A DNA stretch of 7,420 bases from Ga0077527 sp032128415 (lineage in GTDB: Bacteria > Pseudomonadota > Gammaproteobacteria > Burkholderiales > SG8-41): assembly GCA_032128415.1 (NCBI GenBank), contig JAQBGW010000185.1, positions 1 to 7,420 on the forward strand. The letters are read 5' to 3'. The first letter of the stretch is position 1. Each line of letters starts with the position of its first letter. A program made the translations under genes and the position numbers. This document shows, piece after piece, positions 1 to 7,259 of the stretch. The notes under the pieces are model-generated. The model made no database searches. It saw nothing but the letters and a program-made list of their open reading frames with translations, and was not told the DNA's origin.

Positions 1-1
1 C

Positions 2-730
2 ACCGGCGAAACGCTGGGGGTCAACAGCCGCGCACAGCTTGCCCAGCTGGAACGCACCTATCAGTGGCAGCAGGCTTCACGATTGCTGGATGCTGGTGTA
101 ACGCTGGTGGATCCCTTGCGTTTTGATTTACGCGGCACACTGAATTGCGGCCGTGATGTGCAAATCGACGTCAACTGCATATTTGAAGGCGCGATCGAGC
201 TTGCTGACAACGTCAGCATCGGTGGACACTGTGTACTGAAAGATGTCGCCGTTGGCTCCGGCACGCGCATAGAGCCATTCTCGCATCTCGACGGTGTTCA
301 GATTGGCGCACAGTGCCGCGTCGGACCTTATGCACGCATCCGGCCGGGAACGCGTTTGGCGGCTGATGTACATATCGGCAATTTCGTCGAAATCAAGGCC
401 AGCGATATCGGCGATGGCTCCAAGGCGAACCATCTGGCTTACGTCGGAGATTCCAGCGTGGGCCGAAAAGTCAATATAGGTGCCGGTACGATTGTGTGCA
501 ATTACGACGGCGCGAACAAACATCGCACCGTCATCGAGGACGACGTACACATCGGTTCCGACGTGCAGCTCATTGCGCCGGTGCGTGTGGCGCGTGGCGC
601 AACTATCGGCGCTGGCACAACTGTATGGAAAGACACGCCGGCCGGCGGGCTGGTGATCAACGCCAAGACGCAGGAGCATCGTGCCGGATGGCAGCGGCCG
701 CGCAAGAAAGCAGTCAAGGCCAAGCCGTGA
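2..730 (+). CDS. glmU: Bifunctional UDP-GlcNAc pyrophosphorylase / glucosamine-1-phosphate acetyltransferase, C-terminal part
   Basis: Cytoplasmic enzyme making UDP-GlcNAc from glucosamine-1-phosphate. The gene runs off the left edge. The 242 visible codons hold the end of the uridyltransferase half (GVNSRAQLAQLER, visible residues 6-18) and the whole left-handed beta-helix acetyltransferase domain, with repeated hexapeptide turns such as IGNFVEI, VNIGAGTI and HIGSDVQLIAP. Aligning the C-terminus with E. coli GlmU (456 aa) from memory puts visible His144 in SKANHLAYVGD at the catalytic His363 position. The CNYDGANK motif (166-173) that follows is the family's substrate-binding segment. The protein ends in the usual basic tail (GWQRPRKK). 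The stop is TGA at 728-730, and glmS starts 16 bases later, so the two are probably co-transcribed. The domain looks intact, with no frameshift. Identification is very secure; only the missing N-terminus is unknown. Confidence 0.97.
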   Translation, partial: TGETLGVNSRAQLAQLERTYQWQQASRLLDAGVTLVDPLRFDLRGTLNCGRDVQIDVNCIFEGAIELADNVSIGGHCVLKDVAVGSGTRIEPFSHLDGVQIGAQCRVGPYARIRPGTRLAADVHIGNFVEIKASDIGDGSKANHLAYVGDSSVGRKVNIGAGTIVCNYDGANKHRTVIEDDVHIGSDVQLIAPVRVARGATIGAGTTVWKDTPAGGLVINAKTQEHRAGWQRPRKKAVKAKP

Positions 731-731
731 C

Positions 732-740
732 GGAGCGGGA
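732..740 (+). promoter_or_regulatory. Ribosome binding site region of glmS
   Basis: The short glmU-glmS gap contains GGAG at 732-735 (11 bases before the ATG) and GGGA at 737-740 (6 bases before it). Either could pair with the 16S rRNA tail. Together with the Cys codon directly after the ATG, this supports the start at 747 over the longer open frame that begins inside glmU. The gap is too short for a glmS-type ribozyme or a separate promoter. Confidence 0.6.
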
Positions 741-746
741 AAAAAC

Positions 747-2573
747 ATGTGCGGAATAGTTGGTGCCATCGCTGCCCGCGACGTCGTCCCGATCCTGATT
801 GAAGGCCTGAAGCGTCTCGAATACCGGGGCTATGATTCGGCCGGTGTCGCCGTGATCAACGGCGGTTTGCGGCGCATCCGCAGCACCGGGCGCGTTGCTG
901 AGCTGGAGCGTCTCGCGCAGGCGGGCAATGTGACCGGATCCATCGGTATTGCGCATACGCGCTGGGCTACGCATGGCGCGCCCTCCGAAAAAAATGCACA
1001 TCCCCATGTGTCAGGCGGCATCTCGGTCGTGCATAACGGTATCATCGAAAATCACGAAGCCATGCGCGAGAAGCTGCACGGACTGGGTTACCGCTTCGTG
1101 TCGGATACCGATAGCGAGGTTATCGCCCATCTGGTGCATCTGCAGCAGACGCAGTGCGGCGATTTGTTTGAGGCAGTTCGCAATAGCCTGCGCGAACTGG
1201 TCGGCGCCTACGCGATCGCCGTGATCAATGAGGCGGACAGTTCACGGTTGATCGTCGCGCGCATGGGCGCACCGTTGCTACTCGGGTTGGGCGACGGCCA
1301 GAATTTTGCGGCCTCTGATGCCTCGGCGCTGGTGCAGGTCACGCAGCGCGTGGTTTATCTTGAAGAAGGGGACTGCGCGGAATTGACCTGTGACAGTGTC
1401 CGCATTATTGATGCCGGCGGCAAGGTGGCCGCGCGCGAAGAACAGATCACCGAATTGACAGCCGCGGCAGTCGAGCTCGGGCCGTACCAGCATTACATGC
1501 AGAAGGAAATTTTTGAGCAGCCGATGGCGGTCGCCAATACGTTGGAAATGGTGACCAACGCCCGCGCCGTGGCGCCCCAGTTATTCGGTGCTGGATCTGA
1601 CAAAATATTCAATAAAATCAATGGGTTAGTAATACTAGCCTGCGGTACCAGCTACCACGCCGGGATGGTGGCGCGCTACTGGATTGAAGCTGTGGCCAGG
1701 CTGCCGTGTACGGTCGAGATCGCCAGCGAATATCGTTATCGCGAAGCCTGCAGCGACCCCGACGCGCTGGTGGTGACGATTTCGCAATCGGGCGAAACCG
1801 CGGACACCCTGGCTGCACTGCAGTATGCGAAGTTGCGCGGCCATCGCTACAGCCTGGCGATTTGCAATGTGCCGGAATCGGCGCTGGTGCGGGCATCGGA
1901 TCTGCGCTTTCTGACCCGCGCCGGACCTGAAATCGGCGTTGCCTCGACCAAAGCGTTCACCACTCAGCTTGCCGCGCTGGTGCTGCTGACCATGACACTG
2001 GCCAAAGCGCGCGGCCGGCTTGCCCCCGATCGGGAAATAGAGTTTTTAAACGCGTTGCGCCACTTACCTGCAGCGCTGTCCCATGTGCTGCAGGTGGAGC
2101 CGCAGATAGCAGTTTGGGCGGAACAGTTTTCCCGCAAGGAGCACATGTTGTTTCTGGGTCGTGGCATTCACTATCCGATCGCCATGGAAGGTGCCTTGAA
2201 GATCAAGGAGATTTCGTACATCCACGCTGAGGCATACGCGGCCGGCGAACTGAAGCATGGTCCGCTGGCGCTGGTGGATCGCAACATGCCGGTAGTTGCG
2301 GTGGCGCCCAAGGATGCGTTGCTGGAAAAACTCAAATCGAATCTGCAGGAGGTGCGCGCGCGCGGCGGCGAGCTGTATGTACTGGCCGATCAGGATGCCC
2401 GCATCGCACCCAGCGACGGCGTGCATGTGATCCAGATGCCCGATCATGCCGGTCTGTTGTCGCCGATCCTGCATACCGTGCCCTTGCAGTTGCTGGCGTA
2501 TCACACGGCGTTGCGTCGCGGCACCGATGTAGACAAGCCACGCAATCTCGCCAAGTCCGTGACGGTCGAATAA
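747..2573 (+). CDS. glmS: Glutamine--fructose-6-phosphate aminotransferase (isomerizing)
   Basis: Cytoplasmic enzyme that converts fructose-6-phosphate and glutamine to glucosamine-6-phosphate and glutamate, the committed step of amino-sugar synthesis. The 608-residue length matches the family (about 609). The start is fixed by MCGIVGA: Cys2 becomes the N-terminal nucleophile once Met is removed. The N-terminal Ntn glutaminase domain (about 1-240) shows RGYDSAG (27-33), HTRWATHG (70-77) and HNGIIEN (96-102). Two SIS sugar-isomerase domains follow, with LACGTSYHAG (297-306), SQSGET (346-351), ASTKAFTTQ (399-407), KEISYIHAEAYAAGELKHGP (487-506) and the C-terminal NLAKSVTVE, whose Lys603 is the sugar-binding lysine of the family. 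It lies 16 bases after glmU, a common pairing. The gene is complete. The one oddity is a short A+T-rich run of codons at 1602-1637, listed as a finding. No clear terminator hairpin with a T-run follows the TAA stop, and the opposing gene ends 24 bases away. Confidence 0.98.
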   Translation: MCGIVGAIAARDVVPILIEGLKRLEYRGYDSAGVAVINGGLRRIRSTGRVAELERLAQAGNVTGSIGIAHTRWATHGAPSEKNAHPHVSGGISVVHNGIIENHEAMREKLHGLGYRFVSDTDSEVIAHLVHLQQTQCGDLFEAVRNSLRELVGAYAIAVINEADSSRLIVARMGAPLLLGLGDGQNFAASDASALVQVTQRVVYLEEGDCAELTCDSVRIIDAGGKVAAREEQITELTAAAVELGPYQHYMQKEIFEQPMAVANTLEMVTNARAVAPQLFGAGSDKIFNKINGLVILACGTSYHAGMVARYWIEAVARLPCTVEIASEYRYREACSDPDALVVTISQSGETADTLAALQYAKLRGHRYSLAICNVPESALVRASDLRFLTRAGPEIGVASTKAFTTQLAALVLLTMTLAKARGRLAPDREIEFLNALRHLPAALSHVLQVEPQIAVWAEQFSRKEHMLFLGRGIHYPIAMEGALKIKEISYIHAEAYAAGELKHGPLALVDRNMPVVAVAPKDALLEKLKSNLQEVRARGGELYVLADQDARIAPSDGVHVIQMPDHAGLLSPILHTVPLQLLAYHTALRRGTDVDKPRNLAKSVTVE

Positions 2574-2597
2574 CGATCGCCATCCTGCTGCTGTCAG

Positions 2598-3374
2598 TCA
2601 GGGTTTTCGGTGTAATTCCCGGCGCGGCTTGCGCCCCGAGCGTGCCGCCAGCGGATCGTAAATCCAGCGTGGCAACACATGCATCAGCCGCGCGACGATC
2701 GCCATCTGCCACGGCATGACGGCATAGGCCTGGCGCCGGGCGACGACCGCAGCGATTTTCCGCGCTGCATTTTCCGCAGACATGATAAAGGGCATGCGAT
2801 AGGGATTGTGAGCCGTCATCGCCGTAACGATGAATCCGGGGCAGATGGTAATGACCGTGATGCCGGTGCTGCGCAATTCCACGCGCAGGCTCTCCAGATA
2901 ACTGATGGCAGCAGCCTTGGACGCCGAATAGGCGCTCGCTCCGGGCAGGCCGCGATAGCCGGCGACACTGGCAATGCCCACCAGCACGCCGCTGCCCCGG
3001 TTGCGCATGGCGGCGATATATGGCTGAAAGGTATGCATCATACCGACGACGTTGATGTCGAAGGCGTCACGAAAAGATTGTGCATCTTCGGCAGCTTCGG
3101 TCAACGTGCCGATGCTGACTCCAGCGTTGGCGATGACAATATCGGGAATGCCATGCGCCGCGCTGAACGCCTCAGCGGCATGCTGCAATGCTGTCGCGTC
3201 GCGGACATCTGCAGCATGGACAGAGCTGCGCCCGGGCAGGCTTGCAGCAACCCGGTACAGCTCTGCGCTGCGCCGGGCGATCAGGCCGACGACGGTATCG
3301 GGATCGGAAAATTGACGGGCCAGCGCCTCTCCCAGCCCCCCGGAAGCGCCGGTGATGATAATGCGACGGGACAT
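2598..3374 (-). CDS. Short-chain dehydrogenase/reductase (classical SDR), substrate unknown
   Basis: Predicted NAD(P)H-dependent oxidoreductase of 258 residues, a typical size for classical SDRs. The N-terminal Rossmann fold carries TGASGGLG (8-15) for cofactor binding, AADVRD (54-59) for adenine contact, and NAG (83-85). The catalytic tetrad is complete: Asn108 in FDINVVG, Ser136 in IASVAG, and Tyr149 and Lys153 in YSASK. PGF (179-181) follows, as expected. The arginine pair after the second beta strand (IARRS, 32-36) could favour NADP(H), but that is inference. There is no signal peptide; the hydrophobic C-terminal stretch around 223-240 (MAIVARLMHVLPRWIY) might lie at a membrane. It is the last gene of the minus-strand run, 12 bases after the second dsbA-type gene, with AGGG just 2 bases before its ATG, so translational coupling is likely. 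Its 3' end faces that of glmS. I do not recognise a specific substrate. Confidence 0.9.
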   Translation of the reverse strand: MSRRIIITGASGGLGEALARQFSDPDTVVGLIARRSAELYRVAASLPGRSSVHAADVRDATALQHAAEAFSAAHGIPDIVIANAGVSIGTLTEAAEDAQSFRDAFDINVVGMMHTFQPYIAAMRNRGSGVLVGIASVAGYRGLPGASAYSASKAAAISYLESLRVELRSTGITVITICPGFIVTAMTAHNPYRMPFIMSAENAARKIAAVVARRQAYAVMPWQMAIVARLMHVLPRWIYDPLAARSGRKPRRELHRKP

Positions 3375-3386
3375 CGCCCTGCGTGA

Positions 3387-4049
3387 TCAGCGGGCGCTGG
3401 GTTGGCTGGTGGCTTGACTGCGTGCCAAGCGCACCAGTCGGTCGAGCAGTGACACCAGATCTTCGATTGTTCCAGCCATGTTGCCGGACGTCAGGAAATG
3501 GCCATTGATCACCAGTGACGGTGTACCTTCAATGCTGTAAGTGCGGGTCAATAGCGCCGCTTGCACTACCTTGCTGGCAACGGCCTCAGAGGTATAGGCG
3601 GCGTCCCAACGGTCGCGGTCGATGCCATGGCGCACGGCCCACTCGGACATGACTTCGGGCCTGCTCATGTGCAATTTTTCAACGTGGTACCCGCGATAGA
3701 CCTGTTGGTGCAGCCGCTCGGCTTCGCCCAGCGCTTCCAGCGTGTAGTAGATGCGCGCATGCGGTGCCCAGTTGTCGTGCAGGATGACAGGGATGCGGCG
3801 AATGGTGACGTCCGCCGGTTTGTTGCGTATCCACTTCTCAAGAGACGGTTGCAGTTTGTTGCAGTGAGGACAGCCGTACCAGAAAAAATCGATGACTTCA
3901 ATACCGTCGGCCACACTGACCGGCTGGGTGCGGATCAGGCGAAAGTCAATTTCAGCGCGCAGCGGCGGCAAAACCTGCGCCGACACCCACGGCGCAAACA
4001 GCAGTGCAATCATCACTGCGGCCAGCTGCCCCGGCAGTGCATGGCGCAT
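3387..4049 (-). CDS. Second DsbA-type thiol:disulfide interchange protein (tandem paralogue)
   Basis: Predicted periplasmic disulfide oxidoreductase of 220 residues. A signal peptide is clear: an N-terminal Arg/His, a hydrophobic core (about 9-20) and likely cleavage after VSA (22-24). The thioredoxin fold begins at VIDFFWYGCPHC, with the active-site pair Cys60 and Cys63 (CPHC, as in E. coli DsbA). The cis-proline loop is GTPS with Pro177. The helical insertion between them carries YYTLEALG (101-108). These features are enough to predict a functional oxidase or a relative. The gene starts only 3 bases after the stop of the neighbouring dsbA, and an AAGG at 4064-4067 lies 14 bases upstream inside that gene, so it probably relies on coupling. 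The two proteins agree at about 40 of 68 positions around the active site (residues 51-118 here, aligned by hand) but diverge more elsewhere, especially near the C-terminus. This indicates an older duplication with possible specialisation. Which substrates it oxidises cannot be told. Confidence 0.92.
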   Translation of the reverse strand: MRHALPGQLAAVMIALLFAPWVSAQVLPPLRAEIDFRLIRTQPVSVADGIEVIDFFWYGCPHCNKLQPSLEKWIRNKPADVTIRRIPVILHDNWAPHARIYYTLEALGEAERLHQQVYRGYHVEKLHMSRPEVMSEWAVRHGIDRDRWDAAYTSEAVASKVVQAALLTRTYSIEGTPSLVINGHFLTSGNMAGTIEDLVSLLDRLVRLARSQATSQPSAR

Positions 4050-4052
4050 GAA

Positions 4053-4715
4053 CTATTTGCTAACCTTGGATTTGCGCGCTTCGGCGATCAGCCCATCGAC
4101 TACCTGAAAGAACCGTTCGTAATCGACCGCGCGGTCCTTAAGCGTCATTAATGGCGCAGTAAGATATTTGCCGTCGATCACCAACGCTGGCGTGCCCGGG
4201 ATGTCGAATTTTCGTGTCAGCTCGATCGAACGCTGTGTGCGTCCGTTGATGCCGAAAGAATTGTAGGTGTCAGCGAATTTTTTGCGATCAACGCCCTTGC
4301 CGGCCACCCAGTCGAAAATAGAATTGGCATCTACCAGACGAATTCGCTGACGGTGTAGCGCGGCGAATACTTCCTGATGCAGCTTGTCGACCAGGCCCAT
4401 GGCTTCCAGCGTGTAATAGGTGCGTGTCAGCGGCACCCACGAATCCTGAAATACGGCGGGAACGCGCTTGAAATCCACTTCCGCCGGTTTGCGTTTCAGC
4501 CACGCCTCAAGGGACGGCTGCAAATTGTTGCAGTGCGGGCAGCCGTACCAGAAAAACTCCAGTACTTCGACCTTTGCCGGATTATCAGTCGGTTGCGGTG
4601 GTTTGACCTGAATGTAATCCTTGCCGGGGGACGGCTGGGCGCCGGCAGCGGTAGCCAGAAACAGACCGAGAATCACGCCCGCCAGCGCGCGGCCTACGTA
4701 TGAAGTCAGTTGCAT
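4053..4715 (-). CDS. dsbA: Thiol:disulfide interchange protein DsbA
   Basis: Periplasmic oxidase that introduces disulfide bonds into exported proteins and is normally re-oxidised by the membrane protein DsbB (not in this window). The product has 220 residues. Its signal peptide has Arg9, a hydrophobic core (about 10-22) and a probable cleavage after AGA (24-26). The mature part has the DsbA thioredoxin fold: VLEFFWYGCPHC with Cys59 and Cys62, the inserted helical domain (about 80-165), and the cis-proline loop GTPA with Pro176. Length and motifs match betaproteobacterial DsbA. It follows the SPOR gene by 18 bases with a good Shine-Dalgarno sequence, and precedes a second DsbA-type gene by 3 bases. 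I assign the dsbA symbol to this copy because it directly follows the SPOR gene, an order I recall from other betaproteobacteria, and has the more standard sequence. Which of the two is the main oxidase is inference. Confidence 0.94.
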   Translation of the reverse strand: MQLTSYVGRALAGVILGLFLATAAGAQPSPGKDYIQVKPPQPTDNPAKVEVLEFFWYGCPHCNNLQPSLEAWLKRKPAEVDFKRVPAVFQDSWVPLTRTYYTLEAMGLVDKLHQEVFAALHRQRIRLVDANSIFDWVAGKGVDRKKFADTYNSFGINGRTQRSIELTRKFDIPGTPALVIDGKYLTAPLMTLKDRAVDYERFFQVVDGLIAEARKSKVSK

Positions 4716-4720
4716 GGTGT

Positions 4721-4724
4721 CTCC
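4721..4724 (-). promoter_or_regulatory. Shine-Dalgarno site of dsbA
   Basis: On the minus strand GGAG lies 5 bases before the ATG at 4713-4715 (GGAGACACCATG). It is the clearest ribosome-binding site in this gene run and confirms the chosen dsbA start. The other genes of the run have weaker or overlapping sites, so dsbA may be translated more independently than its neighbours. Confidence 0.75.
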
Positions 4725-4733
4725 GAAATGACG

Positions 4734-5321
4734 TTATTTGTCGGCGTTACGCACTTTGATCAGCGTCGTGTCGATGCCGTTCTTCTTCAGAGTATCCCGA
4801 GTGCGATTGAGTTCCTCAACATCGCCGTACGGGCCTATACGTACGCGATGCCAGATGCCGCGGCCGGGCAGTGTTGTAGTCTGAATCGATGCCTGCATGC
4901 CGATTAACGCAAGGCGCGCTTTCAAATTGTCGGCATCCGGCGCATTCTGGAACGCGCCGGCCTGCAGATAAAACGACTCCCGGGACTTGTCGGTTGCTTT
5001 TTTGGCGTCCCGCAATTGCTGGTCGGTGGCCGGCTCTTCAATGCCCGGCAGTATCTTGTAGAAATCAAAACGCGGCTTGGTTTCCGGGGACTTACCGTTG
5101 TTGGCGGCGGGTTTGTCCGGTTCCGCGGAGGGCTTGGCCGGGCCGGGCTTGGGCGCGGGCGCTTTTTGCTGAAACGGATTGGGCATCTTGTTGATGTACC
5201 AAGCCACCCCCAGCGCGATGCCCAGACCCATAACCAGTCCGATCAGAATGCCGATGAATAACGATCCGCTGCTGCTGCGAGAGCCGCCTTTGTGTTCATT
5301 GTCCTTGTAATCTTTGCTCAC
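4734..5321 (-). CDS. Membrane-anchored SPOR-domain protein (FtsN-like topology)
   Basis: Predicted single-pass inner-membrane protein of 195 residues. It has a short polar cytoplasmic tail rich in Lys and Ser (1-20), one transmembrane segment (about 21-43, GILIGLVMGLGIALGVAWYI), a Pro/Lys/Ala-rich periplasmic linker (about 50-82), a conserved-looking KPRFDFYKILPG segment (82-93), and a C-terminal SPOR domain (about 115-192: FYLQAGAFQNAPDADNLKARL and HRVRIGPY). SPOR domains bind denuded peptidoglycan glycans, typically at the division septum; this topology resembles FtsN and DedD. Whether it is the true FtsN cannot be decided, so no symbol is given. The start is GTG at 5319-5321, since no in-frame ATG lies between it and the upstream argS stop. 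A TAAG overlapping that stop, 9 bases upstream, may act as a weak ribosome-binding site, suggesting coupling to argS. It is followed by dsbA after 18 bases. Confidence 0.9.
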   Translation of the reverse strand: MSKDYKDNEHKGGSRSSSGSLFIGILIGLVMGLGIALGVAWYINKMPNPFQQKAPAPKPGPAKPSAEPDKPAANNGKSPETKPRFDFYKILPGIEEPATDQQLRDAKKATDKSRESFYLQAGAFQNAPDADNLKARLALIGMQASIQTTTLPGRGIWHRVRIGPYGDVEELNRTRDTLKKNGIDTTLIKVRNADK

Positions 5322-5331
5322 GGCGGCAATC

Positions 5332-7104
5332 TTACATTTTTTCCGGGGCAGTCACACCCAGCAGGGCGAGACCGTTGCGCAATACCTGACGCACCGCCAG
5401 TGCGAGCGCCAGCCGGGCACGCGCCAGCGCGTCATTTTCCACCAGAAACCGCTCGGCGTTGTAGTAACTGTGAAATTCACCGGCCAGATCCTTCAGATAG
5501 AACGCCGGTATGTGCGGCGCAAGGTCGCGGGCCGCAGACTCGGTGATTTCGGGATATTCCATCAACCGCCGGAGCAGCGCCGCCTCGTGGGTGGACACCA
5601 GTGGCGACAAATCTGCCTTCAGCAAGGCAGTGTGGTCGCCCCCCCATTGCGCGAGCACGCTGCAGACGCGGGCATGCGCGTACTGGATGTAGTAGACGGG
5701 ATTGTCATTGCTTTGCGACTTGGCGAGATCCAGATCGAAATCGAGATGCTGATCGCTTTTGCGCATCACGTAGAAAAAACGCGCCGCATCATTACCTACC
5801 TCGTGGCGCAGTTCGCGCAACGTAACAAACTCGCCGGAGCGGGTGGACATCGAGAGCTTCTGACCATTGCGGTAGAGCACCGCGAACTGAACAAGAGAGA
5901 CATTGAAGCGCGAAGTATCCAGACCCAACGCCTCCAGCGCGCCTTTTACCCGCGGTATGTAGCCATGATGGTCGGCGCCCCAGACATCAATGACCAGATC
6001 AAAGCCGCGCTGGAATTTTTCAAGGTGATAAGCAATGTCGCTGGCGAAGTAGGTGTATTGCCCATTTTCGCGTTGCACGACACGGTCTTTTTCGTCACCG
6101 AAACTGGAGGAGCGAAACCACGTGGCGCCATCCTTGACGTATAAGTGCCCACGCCGCTCCAGTTCGCGTACGGCGCCGTCCACGCGCTGCGACGTGAATA
6201 ACGAGCGCTCTGAAAACCACTGATCAAAGGTGACACCGAATTGCGAAAGGTCTTCGCGGCAATCGTCGAGTTGCTGTGTCAGCGCGTGGTGATGCACGAC
6301 TTCGTAATCCACCCCGAGCAGCGCCCTGGCTTTGGCAATCAACGCGTCGAGGTGAATCTCGCGCGCGGACTTGGCATCGTCATCTACACGCGTTGCTTCC
6401 GGCAACGGCGGTATATCGTGCAGCACCTCGCTTGCGCTGTGCCTGAATTTCGCGCCCTGCGCCGCGTTCAACTGCTGTGCCATATCCTTAATATACTTGC
6501 CCTGATAGGCGTTGGGCGGGAATGGCACTGCTTCGCCGTGTAATTCGAGGTAGCGTAACCACGTCGACAGCGCAAGAATGTCCATTTGCCGGCCGGCGTC
6601 ATTGACGTAGTACTCCCGCGATACGTCGTAGCCTGCTGTTTCGAGAATTGACGCCAGGCTCGCGCCATATGCTGCGCCGCGTCCGTGACCGACATGAAGC
6701 GGTCCGGTCGGATTGGCGGATACAAACTCGACCAGTGTTTTCTTGCGCTGCCCCGTGTTGCTGGCGCCATAATGGGTGCCGGCATCGAGTACGCGCCCGA
6801 TGACCTGCTGCTTATAGGAAAGCGTCAGAAACAGGTTGATGAAGCCAGCGCCGGCAATTTCCGCCTTCTCCACATACGGAGATGCCGGCAGGGCTGCGAC
6901 TAATTGTTGCGCAATGGCCCGCGGATTGCCCCGCAGCTCTTTGGCAAGCTGTAGCGCGATGTTGCAGGCAAAGTCACCGTGTTGCGCTAGTTTGGGCCGG
7001 TCGAGCACGATGGCAGCGGTCGTGCTTGCAGGGGCGACCTGAGTCAGCGCGTGGCGAATCAGGCCCGCAAGCAGTGTCCGTGCATCGGCGGTTGTGGAGG
7101 TCAT
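5332..7104 (-). CDS. argS: Arginyl-tRNA synthetase
   Basis: Class I aminoacyl-tRNA synthetase that attaches arginine to tRNA(Arg) in the cytoplasm; it is essential. The 590 residues fit the bacterial family (E. coli 577). The N-terminal tRNA-recognition (Add1) domain shows HGDFACNIALQLAK (42-55). The catalytic Rossmann fold begins at VEFVSANPTGPLHVGHGRGAAYG, with the HIGH-equivalent HVGH at 137-140. DVWGADHHGYIPR (373-385) lies in the active site, and the KMSKS-equivalent is the degenerate KLSMSTRSG (416-424). The C-terminal helical DALR anticodon-binding domain runs from about 470 to the usual NGLALLGVTAPEKM ending. The ATG at 7102-7104 gives a normal N-terminus (LLAGLIRHAL). No good Shine-Dalgarno precedes it: the 18 leader bases before the palindromic element contain no purine-rich GGAG on the sense strand. 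It heads the five-gene minus-strand run. The gene is intact, but its upstream region has been changed by the inserted element. Confidence 0.98.
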   Translation of the reverse strand: MTSTTADARTLLAGLIRHALTQVAPASTTAAIVLDRPKLAQHGDFACNIALQLAKELRGNPRAIAQQLVAALPASPYVEKAEIAGAGFINLFLTLSYKQQVIGRVLDAGTHYGASNTGQRKKTLVEFVSANPTGPLHVGHGRGAAYGASLASILETAGYDVSREYYVNDAGRQMDILALSTWLRYLELHGEAVPFPPNAYQGKYIKDMAQQLNAAQGAKFRHSASEVLHDIPPLPEATRVDDDAKSAREIHLDALIAKARALLGVDYEVVHHHALTQQLDDCREDLSQFGVTFDQWFSERSLFTSQRVDGAVRELERRGHLYVKDGATWFRSSSFGDEKDRVVQRENGQYTYFASDIAYHLEKFQRGFDLVIDVWGADHHGYIPRVKGALEALGLDTSRFNVSLVQFAVLYRNGQKLSMSTRSGEFVTLRELRHEVGNDAARFFYVMRKSDQHLDFDLDLAKSQSNDNPVYYIQYAHARVCSVLAQWGGDHTALLKADLSPLVSTHEAALLRRLMEYPEITESAARDLAPHIPAFYLKDLAGEFHSYYNAERFLVENDALARARLALALAVRQVLRNGLALLGVTAPEKM

Positions 7105-7122
7105 TTCAGCGCGGTGGAGTTA

Positions 7123-7154
7123 AGAGCCCCTAACACAATGAAACCCATGCTGCG
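7123..7154 (+). repeat. Left terminal inverted repeat of the element
   Basis: Reverse-complementary to 7359-7390 at 30 of 32 positions. The mismatches are at 7144 (C, where the other arm gives T) and 7150 (C, where the other arm gives T). The first 21 bases, 7123-7143, match perfectly. Confidence 0.93.
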
Positions 7155-7252
7155 TTGCGTCCAAAATCGGTGGTGGCGCGAAGGACGAGGCAGAGCATAT
7201 CGCGAATATGCGCAACGAGTCCGCCAAAGCCAGCGCCGATTTTGGACGCAAC
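7154..7252 (+). repeat. Left internal hairpin of the element
   Basis: The 17 bases at 7154-7170 (core GCGTCCAAAATCGG) are perfectly reverse-complementary to 7236-7252, with a loop of 65 bases. The loop contains a smaller hairpin, CATAT-CGCGA-ATATG, at 7196-7210. Loop bases 7175-7231 match the reverse complement of 7282-7338 in the right half at 43 of 57 positions without gaps (counted by hand). Confidence 0.85.
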
Positions 7253-7259
7253 CCGGAGG

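Noticed and set aside
83..730. A separate gene starting at the TTG at position 83
   Set aside because: The frame continues upstream to the window edge with residues that match GlmU, so this is the interior of glmU.
731..746. A glmS ribozyme or leader regulation between glmU and glmS
   Set aside because: Only 16 bases separate the genes, far too short for a ribozyme, which is in any case typical of Gram-positive bacteria.
2621..2635. GGCGC-GGCTT-GCGCC hairpin near the convergent ends of glmS and the SDR gene, as a bidirectional terminator
   Set aside because: It lies inside the SDR coding region and has no T-run on either strand; a chance G+C-rich hairpin is more likely.
2679..3386. A 235-codon plus-strand open frame antisense to the SDR gene
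   Set aside because: The minus-strand SDR has a full set of catalytic motifs. The antisense product is His/Asp/Gly-rich with no recognisable fold.
5314..6144. A 276-codon plus-strand open frame antisense to argS
   Set aside because: It lies wholly within the strongly supported argS gene and is explained by the codon bias of the opposite strand. No domain or start signal is recognisable.
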